Position numbers and translations under genes: made by a program. From Ehrlichia ruminantium (lineage in GTDB: Bacteria; Pseudomonadota; Alphaproteobacteria; Rickettsiales; Anaplasmataceae): DNA of 64,000 nt. The stretch covers positions 434,001-498,000 of the forward strand of contig NZ_CP033455.1 of NCBI RefSeq assembly GCF_009728835.1, read 5' to 3'. Below the pieces are notes generated by a model. That model searched no databases and was not told where the DNA came from. It saw only the letters and a program-made list of their open reading frames with translations. The first letter of the stretch is position 1; the number at the start of each line of letters is the position of its first letter. Shown here one piece after another: positions 9,540 to 19,251 of the stretch.

Positions 9540-10498
9540 GGGGGTAACCTATTAGTTGTGAATTAAAGTGTATGTTATTGATTCTTTGTAGTGTGTATTT
9601 ACAGAATATTTGTAGTTTTAGGATGTATATCAAAGTTTATGTCATGTTGTGTATTTTGTATTAATAAGTTGATTGTAAAAAAATTTTGATGAACTTTTTA
9701 TAGTATTTAATAACTTATGTGTATTAGGTGACTAAAATTTACCTATAAGGTGTATATTGTTTTTTTAATGCATTGCAAGTTATCTACATTTCAAGTATTC
9801 ATCAAGTTTATGTTATATATACGTATTTAATAAATTAGTTCATAGAAGGTATTTTTGAATGCTTTCTTAAGTACATATTAGTGGTAATTGAGAGATAGTG
9901 AAATTGTCAGTTCTTTTGTTATTACAATAGTTAAGTGCAAATATATTTGTTGGTAATTTTAAAGTTTATGGTTTGGAGTCAGATTTTGTATAATTTTAAA
10001 TTTTGTGTTGTATGATGCGGTATTATCGGTAACCTATAATGTATTAGAATATGTAACAGAGTCTATATTGAGTTTTTTATTGTAGTACATTTGGGATGTT
10101 GATTGGTGTGATGGCTATGGGATAATAAATACAGTTGCTACAGAAGGATTCTTGGAGTGTTAATTCTTAAATAGTATTATGGGTATTATTATTACTCATA
10201 GTTATTTTTGAGAAAATTTTATTCAAGTTTTTTATAGTTTTAAATTATTTCTTATAGTATCCTTAGTTGTAGCTTGTACATATAGCTAAGGTGCAAGTTA
10301 TTTTTAGTAAAAAAAGGAAGCTTACCATTTAATTTATATGAATGTGGTATTGATTGATAAGTAGTTGTAGTATTGGTGTATTTAAATAAATAAGGTTTTT
10401 TATAAGTTCGTATTTCTTAAAGGGCAGAAGAAAAATATAGTCTATTGTCATTATAATTCACTTATAGTTGTCTAATTGCTTTGATGTGACTGGTAAAC
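9540..10498. other. Gene-less 959 bp where the GTA gp14 (NlpC/P60) gene would be expected
   Basis: In RcGTA-type clusters a small NlpC/P60 peptidase gene (gp14) sits between gp13 and gp15. Here the interval between the two neighbours has no ORF and no recognisable Cys/His peptidase motif on the minus strand. Composition is like other intergenic DNA. I see no repeat or RNA gene. Confidence 0.6.
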
Positions 10499-11323
10499 TT
10501 AATATGTATAAATCTGTAGTTCAGGAATATGAGGTTCTCCTCTGAAGTTTTTACTATTGTTAAATTTATGACTGCATGTGTTAAAGCTTTTGTCACAGCC
10601 AGCTATTATAAAAAATTTATCATCTATGTTCATATTATGTGGTAATGAATTATAAAATTGAACATATGATTTGTTGTGTTGTTTTATTTCTAATGTGAGG
10701 TTACTATTTTTTCCAGTAGTAAATGTTATTGATCCGTATGTATAATAATTTGCAGTATTTATCAATGTGATACATTCAAATTCTTGTTTGCTGATTACTT
10801 TAGTAATGTAGTGAGAGTTAGTAAAAGATTCCTTATTAAGTTTACATTGAGCATCACAAAATTGAGCTCTGCATGAAGACGAAAAAAAATTTCCTATATT
10901 CCTTAATAAGATATGTGATATGCTATTAAGTTCTACTATTAACTTATGATTAGTTATTGTTACTTTATCTGTGTTTCCGTAGAATAATATTAGATTTTCT
11001 TCATCTATGTTTGTGTAGTTTACTAGAAGTATTTTTACTGTGGTGAAATCATACATTCCAAAGAGTATGTCTTCTTCTTTTATTGTATTGCCATCTATTA
11101 TAGTTTCTATTTTTGTACTACTTCCGGAAGTAGTATTATATTTTAAAATATCTATGTTTAATCCAGGTGCTGATTTGTAAGTGATATTATCAATAACTAA
11201 ATCTTGGTCAAAGTCAGTTAAACCAATTACTTTATTATTTTTCAAAGTAAGTTGTATGCAATATGCAAGAGTCAGAATTTCTGATGATATGTGTTGTTTA
11301 AATTTTGTACTGATATTCTTCAT
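10499..11323 (-). CDS. GTA/phage protein of the DUF2163/BR0599 family (RcGTA gp13-like)
   Basis: 274 residues, usual family length about 280-300. The N-terminal half carries the typical LTDFDQDLVIDNITYKSAPG segment, and the C-terminal half the Cys-containing SSSCRAQFCDAQCKLN region and GCDKSFNTCSHKFNN followed by FRGEPHIP, which is the diagnostic end of this family (C-x-x-R/K-F-x-N-x-x-N-F-x-G-x-P-x-I-P). In RcGTA, gp13 forms part of the tail hub together with gp12, gp14 and gp15. It is on the same strand and in the same order as the megatron gene, but 959 bp away rather than nearly touching. Cysteines of the zinc/iron-binding pattern are retained. Confidence 0.88.
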   Translation of the reverse strand: MKNISTKFKQHISSEILTLAYCIQLTLKNNKVIGLTDFDQDLVIDNITYKSAPGLNIDILKYNTTSGSSTKIETIIDGNTIKEEDILFGMYDFTTVKILLVNYTNIDEENLILFYGNTDKVTITNHKLIVELNSISHILLRNIGNFFSSSCRAQFCDAQCKLNKESFTNSHYITKVISKQEFECITLINTANYYTYGSITFTTGKNSNLTLEIKQHNKSYVQFYNSLPHNMNIDDKFFIIAGCDKSFNTCSHKFNNSKNFRGEPHIPELQIYTY

Positions 11324-12107
11324 GTTTTTATAGAGTTAGTTGATAATAAGGTTGCAGTAAACTATTATGTGTGAGTGTCAAGTGTATCTGACTTGTATGT
11401 ACATAATTTATTCACTATAGGTTACGTTAAGCATTTAAAATGTAGAGTCTGAAAGTTGTTATTTCAAAATCCTGGGGTATATAAATCTTCTTATACTACA
11501 AATAGTAGTGATATCAATGGTAATTACTTTAATAATACTGTTAATATAATAAAAGAAACAACTAGTCCTAGATTCTATATAGTATAAATGTTCTATAAGA
11601 AGATAATTAAGAATTATATTTTCAGTATAGCATATAGTAATTGTATAAATCAAGCATATTACGGAGTATGATAGTGAATTGAATATAATTTATATATTTA
11701 AGTCTTATTAGTTATATTTAATTGTAATATTATTCGTGTTTAAAGTATAATTTTTACCTTTTAATTATTTTATATTTGAGCGATAATTAAATATTTTTAA
11801 TAGGAAGGTAGATTTTTTATTTTAAGTTAGTGACTAGAATTATGATAAGAGTATATGGCTAGTATAGCATGTTATGCTAGGGTACTGATGTAAAAATAAT
11901 CACAGTGATGATAATCTTACTACGATTGTTAAATAGTGTAGTTTTTACTTAAGCTACTTATAAGTTCAGTATAGATTCTGTTCTAGTGGTAAAATTTTAA
12001 AAGTTAATGACACTAACTATAATATAATTGTGTGACTGTTAGGTATTTTTATATTATGAGTACATTTTGTTGAAAGAAATTATCATAAGTGTTTAAATCT
12101 GAATTAT
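11324..12107. other. Gene-less 784 bp between GTA gp13-like gene and sucA (divergent)
   Basis: Divergent promoter region for the gp13-like gene and sucA. AT-rich and without a convincing gene; a 64-codon minus-strand frame at 11459-11653 has no family features. No tandem repeats seen. Confidence 0.5.
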
Positions 12108-14903
12108 ATGGAGTCCTACAGTAGCATTAGATTTTTTAAAGTTTGGTATGGTAAAAACATGAAAAATGTAACTTGTTTATTTACTGAAAATGTAGATCTT
12201 ATAGAGGATATTTATAAAAAGTATCAAAAGGATAATAATTCTGTTTCTTTGGAGTGGCGTAAATTTTTTTCTGAGGGGTTATATATACAAGAAAGTACAG
12301 GTATAACCGATAATAATTCGAACAATATTGATGTTGCTTCTAATGAAGCTGAGTCTAAAGTTATCGAGTTACTAAACTTTTTTAGATCTTATGGACATAC
12401 TGTTGCGTGTTTGGATCCTTTAGGCTTACGTGTAGTTAGTGATTTAGAATATAATAAACATGTTGATTTAAGCAATGTAGAATCTTTTAAACCGTTAAAG
12501 TCTGTTTTAAATTTAAATAATCCTACTTTAAATGATGTAATTGATACTTTGAAGTCTATCTATTGCGGTAAGATTGGTTATGAGTTTATGCATATTGGGG
12601 ATCATGAAGAGAGACTTTGGCTACAGAATAAGATTGAGAGTTCCCCTTATAAAGTATCAGATATAGAAAAAAAAGATATATTAAAACGTCTAATGGAAGT
12701 AGAAAATTTTGAACAGTTTATTCATACTAGATACCCAGGGTATAAGAGATTTTCTATTGAAGGTGGAGATTCTTTAGTTGTTGCTTTGGAAAAAATAGTT
12801 GATTTATCACCTAAATTTGATCTACGTGAAATAGTGATAGGTATGTCACATCGTGGAAGATTGAGTGTATTGACAAAAGTTATGCAGAAACCCTATGCAG
12901 CTATGCTACATGAATTTAAAGGTGGAACTGCTTATCCAAAAGATTTATCAGTTTCAGGTGATGTTAAATATCATTTAGGATATTCTTGTGATCGTCAATT
13001 GTCTTCTGATAAAATTGTACATTTATCTTTGTCTCCTAATCCTTCTCATTTAGAATCTGTTAATCCAGCTGTAATGGGAAAAGTTAGGGCAAAGCAGGAT
13101 AGATTATTGCCTGGTGATAAGCCTTCTATAGTTGGAATTTTAGTTCATGGCGATGCTGCTGTTATTGGTCAAGGGGTTGTTGCGGAAACGTTGACTTTGA
13201 GTAACTTGTCTGGGTATAAGGTTTATGGTGTAATACACATAATAGTTAATAATCAAGTTGGATTTACTACGAACCCAGAGGATTCTAGATCTTCTTTATA
13301 TTGTTCAGATATAGCAAAAGTCATAGATGCTCCAATATTTCATGTTAATGGTGATTCTGTAGAAGATGTAGTTGCAGTTGTTGAATTAGCTATTGAATAT
13401 AGGCAAAAATTTAATAAAGATGTTGTGATTGATATAGTGTGTTATCGTCGTTATGGACACAATGAGGGTGATGAACCATTATTTACTCAACCTATAATGT
13501 ACAATTGTATTATGAAGCATAAAACTCCTATGAGACTTTATGTTGAACAGTTAGTAAATGATAAAGTAATTACTCAAGATTATCTTGATTCTCTAGAAGC
13601 TAAGTTTCAAAGTATGCTTAATCAAGAATTTGTAAATTCTGAATCTTATTCACCTAATCAAGCGGATTGGTTCAGGAAGAATTGGGAGAACTTCCGTAGG
13701 CCTATTATTGGCCATTTTGCAGATTATCTGTCGAATACGGGAGTAAGTGAGCAAGAATTGTTAAAGCTAGCTAGTGCTTTATCTAATATTCCTGAAAACT
13801 TTGATGTTAATAAGAAGATATTGAGGGTATTGACTGCACGTTTTGAGTCAGTGTCTTCTGGCAAAAATATTGATTGGGCAACTGGAGAAGCACTAGCGTT
13901 TGCATCCTTATTGTCGGAAAATATTAAAATTAGACTATCTGGTCAAGATTGTGGTAGGGGAACATTTTCACATAGGCATGCAGTATTAGTAGATCAGAAG
14001 ACAGGAAATTACTATGTTCCTTTAAATAATTTAGGTGTATTGCAAGAAACATTTGAGGTATTTAATAGTCCGTTATCAGAGTATGCTGTGCTTGGGTTTG
14101 AATATGGGTATAGTACAAACTCTCCAACAACTTTAGTTATATGGGAAGCACAATTTGGTGATTTTGCAAATGGTGCACAGATTATTATTGATCAGTTTAT
14201 TTCTTCTGCGGAAACTAAATGGTTACGTTGCAGTGGATTGGTGATGTTGCTTCCTCATGGATATGAAGGACAAGGACCAGAACATAGCTCAGCGAGAATA
14301 GAGAGATATTTACAATTATGTGCAGAAGATAATATGCAAATTGTTAACTGTACAACACCTGCAAATTATTTTCATGTTTTGCGTAGGCAAGTATGTAGAG
14401 ATTTTCGTAAACCACTTATTGTATTTACTCCTAAATCCTTATTACGTCATAAAATGGCCGTATCTAAGTTATCTGATTTTTCTGGTACTTTTTTGCCTGT
14501 AATTGGTGAAATATATCCGTTGTGTAGTAATGATAAGGTACGTAAAGTTATAGTATGTAGTGGTAAGGTGTACTTTGATATAATTGAAGCCCGTAGTAAA
14601 AATGAAATAAATGATATTGCAGTGATACGTTTAGAACAATATTATCCTTTCCCAGAAGAACAGCTGACGCTTGAATTACAACGTTATAACAACGCAGAAG
14701 TAGTATGGTGTCAAGAAGAACCAATGAATATGGGTGCATGGACTTTTATTAATAGTTATATTGAAGATATTTTGATGAAAATTAATGTAAAATCTAAAAA
14801 GGCAATATGCATTTCTCGTCCTGCTTCTTCATCTACTGCAGCTGGATACACAAGTAATCATCTGAAAGAACAGGGTAAGATTTTATCTTGTGTATTAGAA
14901 TAG
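12108..14903 (+). CDS. sucA: 2-oxoglutarate dehydrogenase E1 component
   Basis: 931 residues. Thiamine-diphosphate-dependent E1 subunit that decarboxylates 2-oxoglutarate and passes the succinyl group to the E2 lipoyl domain; central for an Ehrlichia that uses glutamine and proline as carbon sources. Visible family segments: N-terminal DIYKKYQKDNNSVSLEWRKF, then VVALEKIVDLSPKF, IGMSHRGRLSVL, HLSLSPNPSHLESVNP, the ThDP/Mg region HGDAAVIGQGVVAETL and IIVNNQVGFTTNP, RYGHNEGDEP, and LSGQDCGRGTFSHRH. Start uncertain: ATG 12108 and ATG 12159 (MKNVTCLFTENVDLIEDIY) are both in frame, and the second gives a leader closer to the short family leader; neither has a clear Shine-Dalgarno. It sits alone on + between minus-strand GTA genes. 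Confidence 0.97.
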   Translation: MESYSSIRFFKVWYGKNMKNVTCLFTENVDLIEDIYKKYQKDNNSVSLEWRKFFSEGLYIQESTGITDNNSNNIDVASNEAESKVIELLNFFRSYGHTVACLDPLGLRVVSDLEYNKHVDLSNVESFKPLKSVLNLNNPTLNDVIDTLKSIYCGKIGYEFMHIGDHEERLWLQNKIESSPYKVSDIEKKDILKRLMEVENFEQFIHTRYPGYKRFSIEGGDSLVVALEKIVDLSPKFDLREIVIGMSHRGRLSVLTKVMQKPYAAMLHEFKGGTAYPKDLSVSGDVKYHLGYSCDRQLSSDKIVHLSLSPNPSHLESVNPAVMGKVRAKQDRLLPGDKPSIVGILVHGDAAVIGQGVVAETLTLSNLSGYKVYGVIHIIVNNQVGFTTNPEDSRSSLYCSDIAKVIDAPIFHVNGDSVEDVVAVVELAIEYRQKFNKDVVIDIVCYRRYGHNEGDEPLFTQPIMYNCIMKHKTPMRLYVEQLVNDKVITQDYLDSLEAKFQSMLNQEFVNSESYSPNQADWFRKNWENFRRPIIGHFADYLSNTGVSEQELLKLASALSNIPENFDVNKKILRVLTARFESVSSGKNIDWATGEALAFASLLSENIKIRLSGQDCGRGTFSHRHAVLVDQKTGNYYVPLNNLGVLQETFEVFNSPLSEYAVLGFEYGYSTNSPTTLVIWEAQFGDFANGAQIIIDQFISSAETKWLRCSGLVMLLPHGYEGQGPEHSSARIERYLQLCAEDNMQIVNCTTPANYFHVLRRQVCRDFRKPLIVFTPKSLLRHKMAVSKLSDFSGTFLPVIGEIYPLCSNDKVRKVIVCSGKVYFDIIEARSKNEINDIAVIRLEQYYPFPEEQLTLELQRYNNAEVVWCQEEPMNMGAWTFINSYIEDILMKINVKSKKAICISRPASSSTAAGYTSNHLKEQGKILSCVLE

Positions 14904-15657
14904 GTTTATAGTATGTACTTTCAATTTATATAGTAGTTCTGTTGCTATAGTTAAAAAGTATGTGTGCAAATATATATGGTGCTTGAAGTACCAAAATTGG
15001 ATATTTCTGTATAGCCAAATAGATATGTATGTTTGAGTGAGTATGAATGTAGTATGTAGTGTTAGTTATATTAGGTATTATATTTTATTAGTGTACTGTC
15101 TGATATAATAGTAATGTGAGGATGTATTATTATAATACTATGATGTGATTCTCATTCAGAAATTATATGCTTAATCAAAAATTACAAAGAGTTATTAGTT
15201 GATACTCCATATATGTAAGTTAGTTGCTAATATGACGTTTAGTTAAAAGAAAATGTTTAAAGATAATATGGTAGTTTTATATTAGATAAGAATATTCTGT
15301 GTTGAATGTTTAGTTGTAAAGCTATTATTTTATCTGGAAATAGACGTAGCAGTATAATCCTGGTGTGAGTGTATGTATAATAAGATTGTACAACTGTATA
15401 TACTAAGAATATAGCTGTTGATTGTGTTATGGAAAGATCAGTGGTTAAACTAGACATTGGATTTGTAACAAGTGATAGTACTTAATATGTTACGGCCTTA
15501 CGGAATACAAAAATGACAATTAAGTAATACACATATAATAATGTGTTGTAATTAGTAAATTCCCTGTTATAGGGTTTTATCTTAGTATTTATACATATAT
15601 CATATGTGTATTATTGTTAGTAGTCAAATAAAAGGTATCAATACTGATATTTATTAT
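14904..15657. other. Gene-less 754 bp between sucA and the capsid gene (convergent)
   Basis: Convergent gene ends. A 66-codon minus-strand frame at 15257-15457 shows no family features and is discounted. No strong terminator hairpin or repeat noticed. Confidence 0.5.
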
Positions 15658-16845
15658 TTACTTTCTTGGTGTTTCTGTGTATTGGATTTGTAATATTTTC
15701 ATAGCATTACTGTTAATTACACCTCCGCCCACACGTTTCGTTGTATAGAATGTTACGAATGGTTTATCTGTAAATGGATCTCTTAGTATTCTAATATCGC
15801 GGTTTTCAATTATTTTATATGTATTTTTGAAGTCTGCAAGTACTATAGCTGGTTTTGGCATATCCGATTGTGTCAATATTGAGCTTAATGATGGCATATC
15901 TGATGTTTGGTATACTGGTAATCCCATTAATGTATCAGGAGATCCTGTAGTCAATCCTGGATACCAAAGGTATTGTCCGGAAGGAGATTTGAGAGATCTA
16001 ACTTCCTGCAATACACTTCTATGCATTAGGAAAACTGCTTTTGATGCAAAATATTCGTCAAGAGAGTAATACAGTTTAATTATTGTATTACTATCAAGTT
16101 GTGTAGATGTTATTGTGTGTGACTCATCTGTATATGATAGGATACCTTTTGGTTTATTATTACCATCTCCAGATATAAAAGCTGCATTTTCTGCTCTACT
16201 AAAAGCATCGATTAAATGATCTATAAGCCATTTGCTGATATCTATTGAAGAGTCTTCCAATAGTTTTTTTGTGATTTTTGGTTGAGCATATAGTTCATGT
16301 AAGTTTATGGTATGTTTGTTAACTTCTGGTAATGTTTGAGTATTACTGGTATTAAGTGCACTTCTCCAATTTACAGATGTTTTATCGTTGTTTGTTACAA
16401 AGCAATCTAAACTGTCACCGGATATTTTTTCTATAGAACATAGTTGACGCATTACTGAGTTTTTTGTCAAATTTTTATCTATGTGGTATGATACATTTTT
16501 TGGGATGAAGTATGATTCGTTAAGAGTTGATATTGAAGTTTTAGCACCTGGTATCTCAGTGTTACCTTTGTGTAAATATTGTGTGAATGTTTTGTAGTCG
16601 TAATCTGTATAGGTTTTGTCATCATGTAGTATTGGACGTTGTGATGATATTTCTAATCTATCTAAACGTTCATTTTGTTCTTCAATGGTAGTTTCTGTTT
16701 TTTTTAATTTTTCCAATATGGAAGGATATAAAGAGCTTTTTTTATTAATATCTAATAGCTTTTCTTCATTTAATGTTTTGAATTCTTCCCATGAAGATGT
16801 TAGATTACTGAGGGATTCTTGAATTTCTGATATTGGTATTGTCAT
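15658..16845 (-). CDS. HK97-fold phage/GTA major capsid protein (RcGTA gp5-like)
   Basis: 395 residues, the usual size for GTA-type HK97 major capsid proteins. Residues about 5-70 are charged and predicted coiled coil (LEKLKKTETTIEEQNERLDR), corresponding to the scaffold-like delta region removed at maturation in RcGTA/HK97. After it comes the fold: PKITKKLLEDSSIDISKWL, AFISGDGNNKPKGIL, VFLMHRSVLQEVRSLKSPSG and the C-terminal TFYTTKRVGGGVINSNAMKI. A good Shine-Dalgarno (GGAG, 5 nt spacing) precedes ATG 16845. It shares strand and relative order with the gp13- and gp15-like genes, but sucA lies between. No portal, protease or terminase gene is present in the window, so assembly of a particle cannot be judged from here. 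Confidence 0.92.
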   Translation of the reverse strand: MTIPISEIQESLSNLTSSWEEFKTLNEEKLLDINKKSSLYPSILEKLKKTETTIEEQNERLDRLEISSQRPILHDDKTYTDYDYKTFTQYLHKGNTEIPGAKTSISTLNESYFIPKNVSYHIDKNLTKNSVMRQLCSIEKISGDSLDCFVTNNDKTSVNWRSALNTSNTQTLPEVNKHTINLHELYAQPKITKKLLEDSSIDISKWLIDHLIDAFSRAENAAFISGDGNNKPKGILSYTDESHTITSTQLDSNTIIKLYYSLDEYFASKAVFLMHRSVLQEVRSLKSPSGQYLWYPGLTTGSPDTLMGLPVYQTSDMPSLSSILTQSDMPKPAIVLADFKNTYKIIENRDIRILRDPFTDKPFVTFYTTKRVGGGVINSNAMKILQIQYTETPRK

Positions 16846-16889
16846 ACCTACTCCGTTTTTTATGAATTATGGTGATATAGTCGACATCA

Positions 16890-17777
16890 CAGCGTGTGAA
16901 AATAAAAAAGAGAAATGTGAATTAGGACTGTATGGCCTTTAAGAAACTTACTACAGACTGTGAGGTTTATAAGTTAATTGTATTTAACTATAATATGTTA
17001 TGTCAAGCATATTATCTAATAGACTAATATACAGGTGTAATTATATGATGTAACAGTAACTTACGTGAAAATGGTACTAAGTAGGCCTTACATATGTAAA
17101 AAATAAAAAAGAATACTTGTGAATCTGTAGGCGAAGAGCTTACAGATTAATTATATATAATATGTTATGTCAGGTATATTGTCTAATAGACTAACATACA
17201 GACATAATTATATGATGTAATAGTAACTTGCGTAAAAATGGTACTAAGTAGGCCTTACATATGTAAAAAATAAAAAAGAATACTTGTGAATCTGTAGGCG
17301 AAGAGTTTACAGATTAATTGTATGTAATATGTTATGTCAGGTATATTGTCTAATAGACTAATATACAGGTGTAATTATATGATGTAATAGTAACTTGCGT
17401 GAAAATGGTACTAAGTAGGCCTTACATGTGTAAAAATGAAAAAGCATACTTGTGAGTTTATAGGTTAAAGAACTTAAAGGTTAATTGTATGTAATGTGTT
17501 ATGTAAAGTATATTGTTTAATGAACTAACATACAGACATAATTATATAATGTAATAATAACCTACGTGAAAATGGTACGAAGTAGGTCTTATATATAATA
17601 GGAATAAAAAAAGGAAATGTAAAACTAGGGTTGTATAGCCTTTAAGGAACTTATACAGACTGTTAGGTTTATAAGTTAATTGTATTAACTGTAATATGTT
17701 ATGTAGAACATGTTATCTAGTGAACTAACATACACACATAAGTGTATTGTGTAATAATAACTTATGTGAAGATAGTA
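16890..17777 (+). repeat. Tandem array, 5 units (167 bp internal, longer outer unit), ending at the dapA stop codon
   Basis: The block GTACTAAGTAGG or its variant follows points 17073, 17240, 17407, 17574 and 17774, so the internal period is 167 bp and the last interval 200 bp. The first unit (about 16890-17072) and the last one carry an extra segment (TGTATRGCCTTTAAGRAACTT with the bases around it) missing from the three middle units. The right-hand edge runs into the last codons and stop (CTA on +, 17778-17780) of dapA: GTACTAAATAAG versus GTACTAAGTAGG. The unit therefore includes the dapA 3' end. Confidence 0.92.
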
Positions 17778-18671
17778 CTAAATAAGTTCCAATTCTTTTA
17801 GTGTGTTCTCGACTTTTAACTTATTTTCTTGAGTTAGCCCAACTAATGGTAACCTTACTGTTGGAGATATGTATTTTGTAATTAAGCTCAAAGCATATTT
17901 TGCTGGTGATGGGTTAGATTCACAAAACAGTGCTTTTGATAGTTTAAATATTGCCTTACTTTTTTCCATAGCTTCTTTCATATTATTAGAAAAAAAAGCA
18001 TATTGCATATCTGAGCATATTTTAGGTGCTACATTTGAAACAGCAGATATGCATCCTGAACCACCATGGGCATTAAATGCTAAACATGTAAAATCATCTC
18101 CAGAAAATAGTAGTATATCCTTGTCTACTAGCATTTTTAAATTCAATGGTCTGCTTATATCACTAGTTGAATCTTTTACTCCTATGACCCTTGGTAAAGC
18201 TAATATACGTGCAAGTAATGTGTCACTTGCGTCAGTACCGGTTCTTGAAGGAATGTTATATACAATTATAGGAATGTTGGTTGCATCATGTACTGTCTTA
18301 AAATGTTGATATATTCCTTCATGGGTTGGTCTATTGTAATATGGAACAACTATTAATGCTGCATCTACATTTAAGGAACTAACATATAATGTACGCCTAA
18401 TTGTTTCTTGCGTAGAGCATGAACCAGAACCAGCTATTATTGGAACACGTTTATTTGTAACTTTGATACATAGTTTTATTATTTCGCAATATTCTTCGAA
18501 GCTTAAAGTTGTACTCTCTCCAGTGCTTCCGCATGGTACTAAACCATTAATATTATTCTGAATTTGGTACTCGATGAGTTCAGTTAATGCATTATGGTCT
18601 ACAGAAAAATCGCTTTTAAATGGTGTAATAAGCGCAGTAAAAACACCTTTTAATTTTTCAGTATGCATCAT
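17778..18671 (-). CDS. dapA: 4-hydroxy-tetrahydrodipicolinate synthase
   Basis: 297 residues with this start. Condenses pyruvate with aspartate semialdehyde, first committed step of the diaminopimelate/lysine branch. Active-site parts are all visible: [13 protein letters not shown] (the Thr pair), [11 protein letters not shown] (Tyr that protonates), and [10 protein letters not shown] (Schiff-base Lys). Class I aldolase TIM barrel of normal length. The open frame extends to a TTG at 18689, but GAGGAG at 18682-18687 lies 10 nt before ATG 18671 and inside that extension, so the ATG is the real start (a second ATG follows directly at 18668). The 3' end is shared with the tandem array downstream of it. 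Monocistronic as far as can be seen. Confidence 0.97.
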   Translation of the reverse strand: MMHTEKLKGVFTALITPFKSDFSVDHNALTELIEYQIQNNINGLVPCGSTGESTTLSFEEYCEIIKLCIKVTNKRVPIIAGSGSCSTQETIRRTLYVSSLNVDAALIVVPYYNRPTHEGIYQHFKTVHDATNIPIIVYNIPSRTGTDASDTLLARILALPRVIGVKDSTSDISRPLNLKMLVDKDILLFSGDDFTCLAFNAHGGSGCISAVSNVAPKICSDMQYAFFSNNMKEAMEKSKAIFKLSKALFCESNPSPAKYALSLITKYISPTVRLPLVGLTQENKLKVENTLKELELI

Positions 18672-18681
18672 CTTGTTGTAG

Positions 18682-18687
18682 CTCCTC
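18682..18687 (-). promoter_or_regulatory. Shine-Dalgarno of dapA
   Basis: GAGGAG on the minus strand, 10 nt before ATG 18671. It decides against the longer TTG-initiated frame, which would start just upstream of it and translate through it. Confidence 0.75.
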
Positions 18688-18900
18688 AATGTTTTTGTTT
18701 AGCAATATACTAGTTTATTAGGTATATTTGTCTTTATTGTCAATAAAGATTTGGAATGCTTATAGTTTTAATTGGATATGTTTTCTAAGTTATATATTGA
18801 AATATAGTGAATTTTTCTATGTAGATAAAATAAATATGTAAAGTCTATGGGAAAACATAAATAGTTTTTGATTTATATCTTTTTTTAGTTTCAATAAAAA

Positions 18901-19242
18901 TCAGAGCTGCTTACCACCTAGGATATGCACATGAAAGTGTGGAATTACCTGTCCGCCTTCTTTTCCATGATTTGTAACTAGTCTATATCCAGTTTTGTTT
19001 AATTGAAATTTATGGGTAATTTTTTTTATTACAGAAAAAAAGTGTATAACGTCAGGGGAAGAGTTGATAAAATCATCGAATGAAATATACTTGCTTTTTG
19101 GAATAACCAAAATGTGTACAGGAGCTTGAGGATATATATCGTGAAATGATAGTACTAATTCATCCTCGTATACTATATCGCATGGTAGTTCCTTTCTTAA
19201 TATTTTTGCAAAAATGTTATTGTCATCATAAAGGCTATTCAT
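18901..19242 (-). CDS. HIT-family nucleotide hydrolase/transferase (HinT-like)
   Basis: 113 residues. Typical short histidine-triad protein: FAKILRKELPCDIVYEDE at the N-terminus, FHDIYPQAPVHILVIPK in the middle, and the catalytic triad HFHVHILGGKQL at the very C-terminus. HinT-type enzymes hydrolyse adenosine 5'-phosphoramidates; the cellular substrate is unknown. The gene starts only 9 nt after the stop of the 368-residue gene upstream, on the same strand, so the two are probably cotranscribed. Length and motif complete; no anomalies. Confidence 0.95.
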   Translation of the reverse strand: MNSLYDDNNIFAKILRKELPCDIVYEDELVLSFHDIYPQAPVHILVIPKSKYISFDDFINSSPDVIHFFSVIKKITHKFQLNKTGYRLVTNHGKEGGQVIPHFHVHILGGKQL

Positions 19243-19251
19243 TTCTTTATC

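Noticed and set aside
9540-10498. Decayed gp14 (NlpC/P60) pseudogene
   Set aside because: I searched the minus strand by eye for the Cys/His peptidase motifs and flanking matches and found none; a profile search would be needed.
11459-11653. 64-codon minus-strand frame
   Set aside because: No family features, in a divergent promoter region; likely chance.
15257-15457. 66-codon minus-strand frame between sucA and the capsid gene
   Set aside because: Low-complexity Tyr/Thr/Ile-rich content typical of random AT-rich reading; no GTA similarity.
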